A stretch of 49,691 nt of DNA, from positions 1 to 49,691 of the forward strand of contig NZ_JAFLWI010000013.1 of NCBI RefSeq assembly GCF_017315945.1. Reading direction: 5' to 3'. A model generated the notes under the pieces. It was not told the origin of the DNA, made no database searches, and was given only the letters and a program-made list of their open reading frames with translations. Made by a program: the position numbers and the translations under genes. Shown here piece by piece: positions 16,182-23,190 of the stretch (its first letter is position 1; the number at the start of each line of letters is the position of its first letter). Origin of the DNA: Candidatus Enterococcus courvalinii (GTDB lineage Bacteria; Bacillota; Bacilli; Lactobacillales; Enterococcaceae).

Positions 16182-16342
16182 AAGTTTGTTCCTTTCAAAA
16201 TCAATTCTATTCTAGCAAAATAAATAATAGATTTATCAAATTGTTTAGGTTTACTTGCTATCTGATGCAGTAAAATAGCTTCTTTTGGTAATCTATGCCA
16301 GAACAATCTTCATTAGGTGTGCGTTATTTGTGGGAGAACTAT
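16182..16342. other. spacer between nuclease-like gene and repeat array
   Basis: AT-rich, no gene on either strand. GTGCGTTATTTGTGGGAGAACTAT just before 16343 loosely resembles the end of a repeat unit (as at 22919-22950), suggesting a decayed copy. Confidence 0.4.
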
Positions 16343-16596
16343 TTGAGCCACAACCTTATCCACGGTGTTCCCAAAGCAGCTTCTCGAAATAACACACAAC
16401 TGTTCAAAAATATGAAAAGCTATTTTTTACCAGTGGTTCTTTATTTTTTTGAAGCTAAACGCTTTGAGCCACGACCTTATTCACGGTGTTCCCAAAGCAA
16501 CTCCTTGATATAGCTTACATTCATCTCAAAATATGAGAACCTATTTTGAATGCTTGCTCGCTATCTAGTCGGAGCTAAACGCTTTGAGCCACAACC
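16343..16596. repeat. intergenic tandem repeat array A (two ~120-bp units plus edge)
   Basis: Units start TTGAGCCAC at 16343 and 16464; a truncated third starts at 16584 and stops at CCACAACC (16589-16596). Shared blocks are CACGGTGTTCCCAAAGCA, AAAATATGAxAAxCTATTTT and GAAGCTAAACGCT/GGAGCTAAACGCT. Each unit contains a potential hairpin (CAAAATA...TATTTTG), and a second pair GCTTTG/CAAAGC spans unit junctions (16461-16466 with 16493-16498). The array is non-coding; a degenerate copy may extend left to ~16270. The right edge is one base from the stop of the minus-strand gene at 16598. See arrays at 22731 and 49651. Confidence 0.85.
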
Positions 16597-16597
16597 T

Positions 16598-16783
16598 TTA
16601 TTTAAACAAACTTTTGATTTTATCAGTGATTCCATCAACATCGATATCTTTCAAAAGGTGTTTTGCTTGCTCAACATAGCTACCAAGTTCATCTTTATGG
16701 TCTTCGACAAATTGTTTTGCTTCGTCTAAATTTCCTTCATTAACCATTTCTTTTACTTTTGTAATTAATTCGTCTTTATTCAT
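16598..16783 (-). CDS. small acidic helical protein, unknown
   Basis: 61 residues, soluble, almost wholly helical (MNKDELITKVKEMVNEG, DEAKQFVEDHKDEL, EQAKHLLKDIDVDGITDKIKSLF). The style resembles small stress-induced proteins of lactobacilli/enterococci, but I know no named family. Good ribosome site AAGGATGGG. Its stop codon is immediately followed, with one base between, by the boundary of the intergenic repeat array, so the repeat would be its 3' untranslated region. Confidence 0.7.
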   Translation of the reverse strand: MNKDELITKVKEMVNEGNLDEAKQFVEDHKDELGSYVEQAKHLLKDIDVDGITDKIKSLFK

Positions 16784-17021
16784 TTTGACCCATCCTTTAT
16801 AGTTATTAAAAAGTAACGAATAACAATATAAAATACTTTTAATATCATGTTCAGATTACTTTTACACTATTAGTTTATCAGATAATGAGGTTTTTTTGCA
16901 TAATAGTTGTTATGAAATTTGACTGCATTGCTAAAGTATGAGGGAAAACTCATTCCTAGGTCGGAGGTTTCTATTTTCTGTTTCTAGTTATAATAAATGC
17001 AATAGCATAGGAGGTAGGAAA

Positions 17022-17393
17022 ATGAAAGTAGTTAAATTTTTTGTAGGAATTATTCTGATTGGCGGGTTAAGTTTGTTTGGATTAAAAATGTATACGGCAA
17101 ACCAACATGGTGAATTTGCTGGTATAGCGGATCAACTGAATCCTTTGGTAACAGAAGGAGAAGTTTATGTAAAAACGAAAAAACCAGACTCTGTTAATAG
17201 TTACGGAACAGCAACGTATGTTCAGGAAGCAGCAGATGAAAACGGGAAAAAACGAATAGTTGAATTCAATGGAATTGGTGTATTAAAAGAAGAGCGTTAT
17301 TTGAAGTTGAAAAATAAAGGAGCACATGTCGAAACATATGAAGAAGTCGACAAAAACGAAGTACCTGAAAAAGCATTAGCACTTATTGGATAA
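17022..17393 (+). CDS. YxeA family exported protein
   Basis: 123 residues from ATG 17022, preceded by AGGAGG. N-terminal hydrophobic segment (4-23) acting as signal or anchor, then a small external domain with alternating strands (EGEVYVKTKK, SYGTATYVQEA, KKRIVEFNGIGVL, RYLKLKNKGAHVETYEEV, EVPEKAL). This matches the YxeA (DUF1093) family of small OB-fold-like exported proteins, whose function is unknown. A TATAAT at 16989-16994 is a candidate -10. Single gene with its own terminator. Confidence 0.82.
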   Translation: MKVVKFFVGIILIGGLSLFGLKMYTANQHGEFAGIADQLNPLVTEGEVYVKTKKPDSVNSYGTATYVQEAADENGKKRIVEFNGIGVLKEERYLKLKNKGAHVETYEEVDKNEVPEKALALIG

Positions 17394-17410
17394 TAGATAT
17401 AAAAACAGAT

Positions 17411-17450
17411 AAAAAAAGGAGTTGCGATGTTTATCGCAACTCCTTTTTTT
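17411..17450 (+). terminator. terminator after yxeA-type gene
   Basis: AAAAAAAGGAGTTGCGAT / ATCGCAACTCCTTTTTTT (17411-17428, 17433-17450), a perfect 18-bp stem with T-run. Confidence 0.92.
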
Positions 17451-17477
17451 AAATGATCAGAAAACATGAACCCAGAA

Positions 17478-17550
17478 TTGGGATGGTAGGGTTCGAACCT
17501 GCAATTGCTTGATTCAGAGTCAAGTGCCTTACCAGTTTGGCTACATCCCA
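17478..17550 (-). tRNA. tRNA-Gln (anticodon CTG)
   Basis: 73-nt cloverleaf on the minus strand: acceptor TGGGATG/CATCCCA with U1-A72 as usual for tRNA-Gln, D-arm GCC...GGC, anticodon arm CTTGA-CTCTGAA-TCAAG giving anticodon CTG (reads CAG), and T-loop TTCGAAC. The T-stem GCAGG/CCTAC has one C-A mismatch. CCA is not encoded. It sits alone, outside an rRNA operon or tRNA cluster. Confidence 0.9.
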
Positions 17551-17613
17551 ATGACTCAACGCAAATTTATGTTAGCACTTATCAAGAAAAACGCAACTAA
17601 TTTAACTTATCCG

Positions 17614-18027
17614 CTACTTGTTTTTCTTGATTCGTTCGATTCGGCGTTCGATTTTTCTAACTAAACTAGATGGGAGGCCTGTTATTTCAGCCACAGAAAT
17701 AGTCGAAGAAAGAAGTTTTAATTCAAGTGATAGTTCATTTTTCAAATGGTAGATATTTGCTAAACGCTCAACATATTCAAAGTGCGTGTATTCAGTTTGT
17801 AAAATCAAAAATTTTAGGATATCAATTGCTTTTTCAAAATCTTGTTCGGCATAATAGGCCAAAGCTTGACGATATAATTTGATTTCCAATTGATTCAAAG
17901 ATGAAGGGCGGTGACGGTTTGTCCATTCATTGACGGAAATTTTTCCCTGAACATTCCCAGAATCATCACGTACAAAAATGATTGGAATTTCATTTGGATT
18001 CGGTTTTTTTTGATTGAATCTTTCCAT
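17614..18027 (-). CDS. conserved hypothetical protein with TPR-like helices
   Basis: 137 residues, soluble. The first ~35 residues are extended and polar (MERFNQKKPNPNEIPIIFVRDDSGNVQGK). The rest is helical with a TPR-like pattern (LYRQALAYYAEQDFEKAIDILKFLILQ; YVERLANIYHLKNELSLELKLL) ending in a basic helix (SSLVRKIERRIERIKKNK). No named family. Ribosome site GAGGAGG precedes the ATG. The upstream C39-like gene has the same orientation with 66 bp between, so they may be co-transcribed. Confidence 0.7.
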   Translation of the reverse strand: MERFNQKKPNPNEIPIIFVRDDSGNVQGKISVNEWTNRHRPSSLNQLEIKLYRQALAYYAEQDFEKAIDILKFLILQTEYTHFEYVERLANIYHLKNELSLELKLLSSTISVAEITGLPSSLVRKIERRIERIKKNK

Positions 18028-18093
18028 GATGACGCCTCCTCTTTCAAACTAGAATCTTCTTGTCTAAAGTATATGTCATTCTTTGAAAGAACG

Positions 18094-18855
18094 CTAGTTA
18101 CTTTTTTCCAAGGTTAACATTTGTCCACCCATTGCTTCAAAGATTTCAGTAAAATCTTCGATTGGAACTGCTCGATTTTTTTCACCATAGGGATCGTTCA
18201 CGTAAATCGTTTCCTCATCATAGCCTGTTACAACACAAGCGTGAATGAGGGGAGTAACAGAAACTTCTCCATTTTGGGTGATCCAAGTCATAAAATCATT
18301 GTCATCGGGGACCTCAAACTCAATGGTGACACTAGTCCAAACGGGTTTATCCTCATTCAATGCTTCTTTGATATCAGTAAGTGACGCTTCTTTTTTTGCT
18401 TGAGCGTGATAGCTGGTTTGGACTACTTCTTGTGCGAGTGCAGCAATTGGTGCGACATAGACACCCATTGCCCAGTCTCCACCAGAAATATCACCAACAA
18501 ATCCTTCATTTGGATCACCATGGGTGCCGTCTTCATTGAATACAGGTACATAGGTAAGCTCGTTTGCTAATTGATTTTTGTTCGTATCAAAGCCATAGTA
18601 ATTTAAGAGCATAGAAAGGGCAGTTACTTCACAGCCATTTTCTAAAGCTGGTTCGTCAAACTGATTAGCAAGTGGGACATCTAAAATGATTTCGTTTGCT
18701 TCATTTGAATTTTTTTTAGCTGGAGGTTTCTGATTCTCTTGTTTTTGCTGTGGTGTTTCGTTTGAGTTGGGAGTGGTTAACCAATAAATTGAGCCAGCAG
18801 CAAGTAAGCTGATACTAACAATTCCTGTTAATTTTTTTGCAACTTTCTTTTTCAT
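18094..18855 (-). CDS. exported C39-like cysteine peptidase (YvpB type)
   Basis: 253 residues from ATG 18855, placed five bases after GGAGG; an ATG 12 bases earlier contains that site. Signal/anchor segment 8-26, a Gln/Lys/Asn-rich spacer, then a papain-like C39_2 domain (about 55-250). The active-site set is visible: ENGCEVTAL (Cys), TPLIHACVVTGYD (His) and VNDPYGEKN (Asp). Family members are membrane-attached or secreted cysteine peptidases of unknown substrate; they lack the ABC exporter domain of bacteriocin processors. A promoter on this strand reads TTTACA-16-TATAAT (18928 to 18901). Confidence 0.85.
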   Translation of the reverse strand: MKKKVAKKLTGIVSISLLAAGSIYWLTTPNSNETPQQKQENQKPPAKKNSNEANEIILDVPLANQFDEPALENGCEVTALSMLLNYYGFDTNKNQLANELTYVPVFNEDGTHGDPNEGFVGDISGGDWAMGVYVAPIAALAQEVVQTSYHAQAKKEASLTDIKEALNEDKPVWTSVTIEFEVPDDNDFMTWITQNGEVSVTPLIHACVVTGYDEETIYVNDPYGEKNRAVPIEDFTEIFEAMGGQMLTLEKSN

Positions 18856-19242
18856 AAGGACCTCCAATTATTCCACAGGGGAATATCTTACATTCTTGCT
18901 ATTATAATGTTTTTTTTGAGAATGTAAAATACTTTTTCACTAATTATTGGTGAGAAAGTTTACATAAAAAAATTAACAGCTAGTAATAATTTTTTCAACT
19001 ATTTCAACTTAACTATTGAGAGAAAGAAAAAATGAATAATTCCGTTCTTTTTTATGAATTTTCAACGAAACTTTCGTGTTTAGAAGGGGTTTTATTTGTG
19101 AAAACGAAACCAGTAGGCTATAATGCCAATATGGTTTGTTCAAAAAGTTGTTAGCAAGCGTTAACCGGCAATGACAATGAACATTCGACCTGAATAAAGT
19201 ACTTCAGGAAAGAAAATGGGGCAGCAGTGTAGGAGGATTTTG
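18856..19242. promoter_or_regulatory. divergent promoter region with untranslated leader
   Basis: 387 bp without a gene. Minus strand: TTTACA-16-TATAAT (18928-18901) for the C39 gene. Plus strand: TTGTGA (19096-19101), 17 bp, TATAAT (19119-19124) for the small gene at 19243. This gives a ~110-nt leader containing a palindromic GTTAGCAAGCGTTAAC (cre-like, two mismatches) and a CCTGAA/TTCAGG hairpin. Confidence 0.6.
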
Positions 19243-19440
19243 ATGACGGAAGAAATGATAAATTTAGGAGAAAAGTATTCTTGTAAGCCAATTGGATTCA
19301 CACAACCAGTTGTTGGAGAAGTTGTATCAAAAATGACGAATTGTGCCGTAGTCAAAGTTGCTCAGTGTGCTGACGAAGACCAAGAGTTATTGGAAGAGAA
19401 GTCCAGCATGGTTGTTGCAAAATATGATACATTTGAATAA
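19243..19440 (+). CDS. DUF2187-like small protein
   Basis: 65 residues from ATG 19243, seven bases after AGGAGG. Beta-rich: a KPIGFTQPVVGEVVSKMTNCAVVKV strand pair, acidic turn ADEDQELLEEKSSMVVAKYDTFE. Size and the pattern G-x-V-x-x-V...A-V-V...E-E-x-x-x-V-V-x-x-x-Y match DUF2187 (YkvS-like, KOW/SH3-type barrels), function unknown. It carries two unusual Cys. Monocistronic with its own promoter and terminator. Confidence 0.6.
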   Translation: MTEEMINLGEKYSCKPIGFTQPVVGEVVSKMTNCAVVKVAQCADEDQELLEEKSSMVVAKYDTFE

Positions 19441-19445
19441 AAAAT

Positions 19446-19495
19446 AAAAAGGACAAGTAGCTCAAACGCGAAAAGTGTTGCTGCGTGTCCTTTTT
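19446..19495 (+). terminator. terminator
   Basis: AAAAAGGACA (19446-19455) pairs with TGTCCTTTTT (19486-19495); an inner AGTAGC / GCTGC-type pairing extends the stem. Confidence 0.75.
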
Positions 19496-19573
19496 GCTGT
19501 TTTTTCAAAAGTTCTATATACTTAGTAGAAAGAGAAAAGTTTTCTTGAGATGAGAGAAGAGAGGTGATGTACA

Positions 19574-20056
19574 ATGATAACGACTTTTACTTTGTTATTG
19601 TTTGCATTTGTTTTTGTCATGTTCTTATTTTTATGGTTTGTCCGTAGAGAAATTGTTTATAAAGCAGTCCGAAATCGTTGGGTTTATCTGGTAGTCCCAT
19701 TTCTAGTGGTCCTAGTGATCTGGTTTACTGTCATTAGTCAGCCAACACTAGACGACTTAGCGAAGGCTGTTTTATCAGCAATGATATTCATCAGTTTTTT
19801 ATTGGATAGCCGTGGAATCACAGAAGATGGCTTGGTTTTAAATAGCTTTGATAAACGAGGTGTTCCTTTTTCTGAGATCAATCGAATCGTTTTATATCAA
19901 CCACAAGGTTCAAATGAAGTAAAAATGAACTTTTTCCGTAAGGGTTGGCGTGGGCCAATGCTAAAATTTTCTACTTCTTTAGAGGAATTGGTGCCATTTT
20001 TAGCGCAGCGGTTAAATGATGATGCACAAATTGATATTATGATTGATGAAGAGTAA
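19574..20056 (+). CDS. membrane protein, unknown (DUF5673-like layout)
   Basis: 160 residues. Membrane segments at about 4-24 and 37-55 and a weaker one at 62-78, then a cytoplasmic domain with RGITEDGLVLNSFDKRGVPFSEINRIVLYQ, a pattern like the PH-like membrane proteins in which a short helical pair precedes a beta domain. The family name is uncertain. Ribosome site AGAGAGGTGATG. Single gene, converging on the nitroreductase. Confidence 0.68.
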   Translation: MITTFTLLLFAFVFVMFLFLWFVRREIVYKAVRNRWVYLVVPFLVVLVIWFTVISQPTLDDLAKAVLSAMIFISFLLDSRGITEDGLVLNSFDKRGVPFSEINRIVLYQPQGSNEVKMNFFRKGWRGPMLKFSTSLEELVPFLAQRLNDDAQIDIMIDEE

Positions 20057-20120
20057 AGAATGTGGTGCAAAGCGTTAAGCACCGATTTTGTTTTCTATAA
20101 AAATGATTGTTTTAAACTAA

Positions 20121-20160
20121 AAAAGGACACGCTTAGGTTTATCCTAAACGTGTCCTTTTT
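20121..20160. terminator. bidirectional terminator
   Basis: AAAAGGACACGCTTAGG / CCTAAACGTGTCCTTTT (20121-20137, 20143-20159), between converging genes. Confidence 0.9.
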
Positions 20161-20174
20161 TTCTTGTACGTAGC

Positions 20175-20771
20175 TTAGCTAAATACGCGGAAACGATCTT
20201 CGTCGTTCATGTATTCTTTTTCGCCAGCAGGTGATTCAACAGAACCGAAGACTAATTGAGAACGTAGTTTCCAGTTTGCAGGAATGTTCCATTCTTTTGC
20301 AACAGCTTCGTCAATTACTGGATTGTAATGTTGTAAGTTTGCGCCAAGTCCTTGATCAACTAATGAAACCCAAGTATTTGCTGTTGCAATACCATTTGAT
20401 TGTTCTGACCAATCTGGGAAGTTATCCGCATAAAGTTCAAATTGTTCTTGCAATCCTTTAACGATGTCAGTGTCTTTAAAGAATAAAACAGTTCCGTAAC
20501 CATTTTTGAAACCAGCTAATTTTTGTTGTGTGTTAGGAAAAGCTTCAGCAGGTGTTAATGGGCGAAGTGCTTCTTCTGTGATTTCCCATAATTTTTCGTG
20601 AGCATCACCGAAAAGAATAACAGCGCGTGTTGATTGTGCATTGAAAGCAGTTGGACTTTCTTTGATTGCTTCTTTGATAAGTGCTTCTAATTCTGTGTTT
20701 GATAATGAAACGTTGCGTCCCAAATGATAGATAGAACGGCGGTTTTTTAAAGTATTTGTAAATGTAGTCAT
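20175..20771 (-). CDS. nitroreductase family protein (HBN/CinD-like)
   Basis: 198 residues. Starts TLKNRRSIYHLGRNV, the FMN phosphate-binding Arg-Arg-Ser of the family, followed by ESPTAFNAQSTRAVIL and ends GxVxSPAGEKEY. Length and motifs fit the short HBN1-like group that includes Lactococcus CinD and Bacillus HypO/YodC: FMN-dependent NAD(P)H oxidoreductases acting on quinones, nitro compounds and peroxide stress. The promoter carries two copies of a palindrome also found before the YodB-like regulator at 30499, suggesting control by quinone/electrophile stress (inference). Confidence 0.88.
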   Translation of the reverse strand: MTTFTNTLKNRRSIYHLGRNVSLSNTELEALIKEAIKESPTAFNAQSTRAVILFGDAHEKLWEITEEALRPLTPAEAFPNTQQKLAGFKNGYGTVLFFKDTDIVKGLQEQFELYADNFPDWSEQSNGIATANTWVSLVDQGLGANLQHYNPVIDEAVAKEWNIPANWKLRSQLVFGSVESPAGEKEYMNDEDRFRVFS

Positions 20772-20803
20772 AATATAATCTCCCTTTGAATGTTGTTTTT
20801 TAA

Positions 20804-20861
20804 CTTACTTTTTGTAATTGAATACAAAATGAAGTATATCACCTTACAAAAAGTAAGTAAA
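20804..20861 (-). promoter_or_regulatory. nitroreductase promoter with two CTTAC-N5-GTAAG operators
   Basis: Minus-strand promoter TTTACT (20861-20856), 17-bp spacer, TATACT (20838-20833). Operator B, CTTAC-AAAAA-GTAAG (20843-20857), fills the spacer. Operator A, CTTAC-TTTTT-GTAAT (20804-20818), lies downstream of the RNA start. A repressor here would block both RNA polymerase binding and escape. Confidence 0.7.
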
Positions 20862-21148
20862 TAGAAATGCTCAAAAAATTTTAACTTTTTTTTGAAGAAA
20901 AATTTAATGAGAAAGCAAAAAGAGTGATAGCGGTTACTTGGTTGCTTTAGCGACTTTTTCCACTTTGTCTATGGAGTGGTACTATATAATTATTAAATGT
21001 GTGTTTTTTTATTCTTATTATTTTGTCATTGAATTTTACTTATTTTTATAGAAAAGAAGTATATATTTCTTAAATAAGTTTTTCAGTTAAATTTTTCGGT
21101 GAATATGTTTATTATTTTCTGAAAATTTAAAGAATTGGGGTATGGATT
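20862..21148 (+). promoter_or_regulatory. dtpT upstream region with CodY-type box
   Basis: No gene. A TATAAT lies at 20985-20990 (weak -35). TATTTTCTGAAAATT at 21113-21127 matches the CodY consensus AATTTTCWGAAAATT at 14 of 15 positions and sits just before the ribosome site (GGGG) of dtpT. CodY represses peptide uptake genes when branched-chain amino acids are plentiful, which fits the gene. Confidence 0.6.
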
Positions 21149-22615
21149 ATGGAAAATCAACAAGATAAAGGCTTCTTTGGCCAGCCGAAGGGGTTATCAA
21201 CATTGTTCTTCACAGAGATGTGGGAACGATTCAGTTATTATGGGATGCGCGCATTACTTCTTTATTATATGTATGACGCAGTTTCAAATGGTGGTCTTGG
21301 ATTACCACGTACTACAGCCTTAGCAATCATGTCGATTTATGGTTCACTTGTATTTATGTCAAGTATTGTTGGTGGTTGGATTTCTGACCGTTTACTTGGA
21401 GCAAAGCGAACAGTATTTTTTGGTGGAGTATTCATCATGTTTGGTCACATTGTTTTAGCAACCCCATTTGGAGTAGGAGCTTTATTTATTTCAATGGCAT
21501 TGATCATTATGGGGACAGCTTTACTGAAACCAAATGTATCTGGAATGGTGGGCCATCTTTATTCAAAAACGGATTTACGTCGTGACGCAGGTTTCTCAAT
21601 CTTTTATATGGGTGTGAACTTGGGCGCGTTATTAGCACCACTGATCGTTGGGACTTTGGGTCAAGAATATAACTATCATTTAGGGTTCTCACTAGCAGCG
21701 TTTGGGATGTTCTTTGGTTTATTGCAATATATCATTCAAGGACGTAAAACATTAGACGGTGTTGGAACAAAAGCACCAAACCCATTAACACCAGAAGAAC
21801 GTAAAGGTTTTATTCGTAACTTTGTTCTTGCAATTGTCGTAATCATTGCTATTTTTGGTGGTGCACAATTAACTGGTCATCTTTCTATTGATTTCTTTGT
21901 TAATTCGATTAGCGTACTTGGAATTGTGTTGCCTGTTTTCTATTTTGTAAAAATGTTAACGTCAAAAGATGTTTCTGCAGAAGAAAAACCACGCGTGTTA
22001 GCATATATTCCCTTGTTTTTAGCAGCAATTATTTTCTGGTCATTACAAGAGCAAGGCTCATCTATTCTTGCATTGTTTGCCAGTGAACGAACACAATCAA
22101 CTTTATTTGGTGTAACGATCCAAGCAAGTTGGTTCCAATCATTAAATCCGATTTTCATTTTTGTTTTGACACCTGTCTTCGTTACTTTATGGACAAAACT
22201 AGGACAAAAACAACCATCTACTGTTGTGAAATTTGCGCTTGGTTTATTATTTGCTGGACTTTCTTACTTATTATTGATGTTACCAGGTTTATTATATGGA
22301 ACAGCTGGAAAAGTAAGCCCAATGTGGTTGGTGGGTAGCTTCTTCATCATCGTAATTGCGGAATTGTGTTTATCACCAGTTGGTCTTTCAGTAACAACTA
22401 AACTAGCACCGCGCGCGTTTGAATCACAAACCATTGCTATTTGGTTCTTAGCAGATGCCTCATCACAAGCAATTAACGCACAAATCGCTCGTTTTTATAC
22501 ACCGGCAACTGAATCAGCATATTTTGGAATCATTGGGGTTGTTGCAATAGTCGGCGGGATTTTATTGTTCACAATCAAAGAACCAATTAAGAAACTGATG
22601 GGTTCAATTCATTAA
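21149..22615 (+). CDS. dtpT: POT family di-/tripeptide:proton symporter
   Basis: 488 residues, ~14 membrane segments. Family marks: FFTEMWERFSYYGMRALLLYY at the start (ExxER-type motif of helix 1), GGWISDRLLGAKR in the first cytoplasmic loop, LKPNVSGMVGHLY and FSIFYMGVNLGALLAPLIVG (PTR2 signature), and SxxLQEQGSSI later. It imports di- and tripeptides with protons and matches lactococcal DtpT in size. Single gene with its own terminator and a CodY-like box upstream. Confidence 0.95.
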   Translation: MENQQDKGFFGQPKGLSTLFFTEMWERFSYYGMRALLLYYMYDAVSNGGLGLPRTTALAIMSIYGSLVFMSSIVGGWISDRLLGAKRTVFFGGVFIMFGHIVLATPFGVGALFISMALIIMGTALLKPNVSGMVGHLYSKTDLRRDAGFSIFYMGVNLGALLAPLIVGTLGQEYNYHLGFSLAAFGMFFGLLQYIIQGRKTLDGVGTKAPNPLTPEERKGFIRNFVLAIVVIIAIFGGAQLTGHLSIDFFVNSISVLGIVLPVFYFVKMLTSKDVSAEEKPRVLAYIPLFLAAIIFWSLQEQGSSILALFASERTQSTLFGVTIQASWFQSLNPIFIFVLTPVFVTLWTKLGQKQPSTVVKFALGLLFAGLSYLLLMLPGLLYGTAGKVSPMWLVGSFFIIVIAELCLSPVGLSVTTKLAPRAFESQTIAIWFLADASSQAINAQIARFYTPATESAYFGIIGVVAIVGGILLFTIKEPIKKLMGSIH

Positions 22616-22626
22616 AAATTCTTAGT

Positions 22627-22660
22627 GCCTTGGGCAATTGATGCCCTAGGCTTTTTTTTG
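22627..22660 (+). terminator. terminator after dtpT
   Basis: GCCTTGGGCA (22627-22636) pairs with TGCCCTAGGC (22642-22651), followed by eight T. Confidence 0.9.
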
Positions 22661-23129
22661 TGGAAAAATAGTTTAGATATAAGATCAATTCAAAAAAATT
22701 TGTAGCTGACTATTTTCTTGTCGCAAAGTTATTTGAGATGTTCTTAAAGCAACTTTTTCATATAGTTACATTTACTTCAAAATAGAAGAAATTATTTTGT
22801 GCAATTGCGTATGATATTGTTGAAGGGGGATGATTTGTGATAGTTTTTTCCTCCGAGTGCCCCAAGGAACTCCTCGTAATAACGCTCAACTAATCAAAAT
22901 TATGAAAAGCTATTTTAAGTGCTTGCGCGCTCTCTGGTGGGAGTTAGGTGTTTTGCGCCACAACCTTATCCACGGTGTTCTCAAAGCAACTTCTCGAAAT
23001 AATTCGTAACTGACCAAAAATATGGAAAGCTATTTTTGTCAGTTGCTCATTATTTTGTCGAAGCTGACCGCTTTGCACCACAACCTTTTTTTAAAAGTTA
23101 TTTCTTTTCACCAAAAACCTTGATAAGTA
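22661..23129. other. gene-free spacer dominated by the repeat array
   Basis: No coding frame with a ribosome site. 22661-22730 is plain AT-rich sequence, 22731-23085 is repeat array B, and 23086-23129 leads into the rexB promoter. On the minus strand, a short open stretch ending in TAA lies just outside the array edge, possibly the remnant of a gene end. Confidence 0.6.
22731..23085. repeat. intergenic tandem repeat array B (about three units)
   Basis: Same family and orientation as the array at 16343. A degenerate unit (~22731-22840; TCTTAAAGCAAC, CTTCAAAATAGAAGAA), a second (~22855-22954; CAAAATTATGAAAAGCTATTTT, AGTGCTTGCGCGCTCTCTGG), and a well-preserved third (22955-23070; CCACAACCTTATCCACGGTG, CAAAAATATGGAAAGCTATTTTTG) are followed by an edge stopping at CCACAACC (23078-23085). 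Hairpin arms are kept with altered bases: CAAAAATA/TATTTTTG here against TCAAAATA/TATTTTGA at 16526-16549. Located upstream of rexB. Confidence 0.85.
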
Positions 23130-23158
23130 GAACGAATGTTCAGTTTTTTTGTTATAAT
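23130..23158 (+). promoter_or_regulatory. rexAB promoter with LexA (SOS) box
   Basis: GAACGAATGTTC (23130-23141) is a perfect GAAC-N4-GTTC Gram-positive LexA/DinR box. It covers the -35 position of a promoter whose -10 is TATAAT (23153-23158). This predicts DNA-damage induction of rexB-rexA. Confidence 0.7.
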
Positions 23159-23190
23159 AGAGGAGCATCAAAAAGTAAAGGAGGAGTAAA

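Noticed and set aside
16295-16513. Plus-strand open frame of 72 codons in array A
   Set aside because: It lies wholly in the non-coding repeat, has no ribosome site, and other copies of the repeat do not keep the frame.
16343-16596. CRISPR array
   Set aside because: Units of ~120 bp with no short identical repeats separated by unique spacers, and no cas genes nearby.
17297-17551. Minus-strand 84-codon frame
   Set aside because: It overlaps the tRNA-Gln gene and a terminator.
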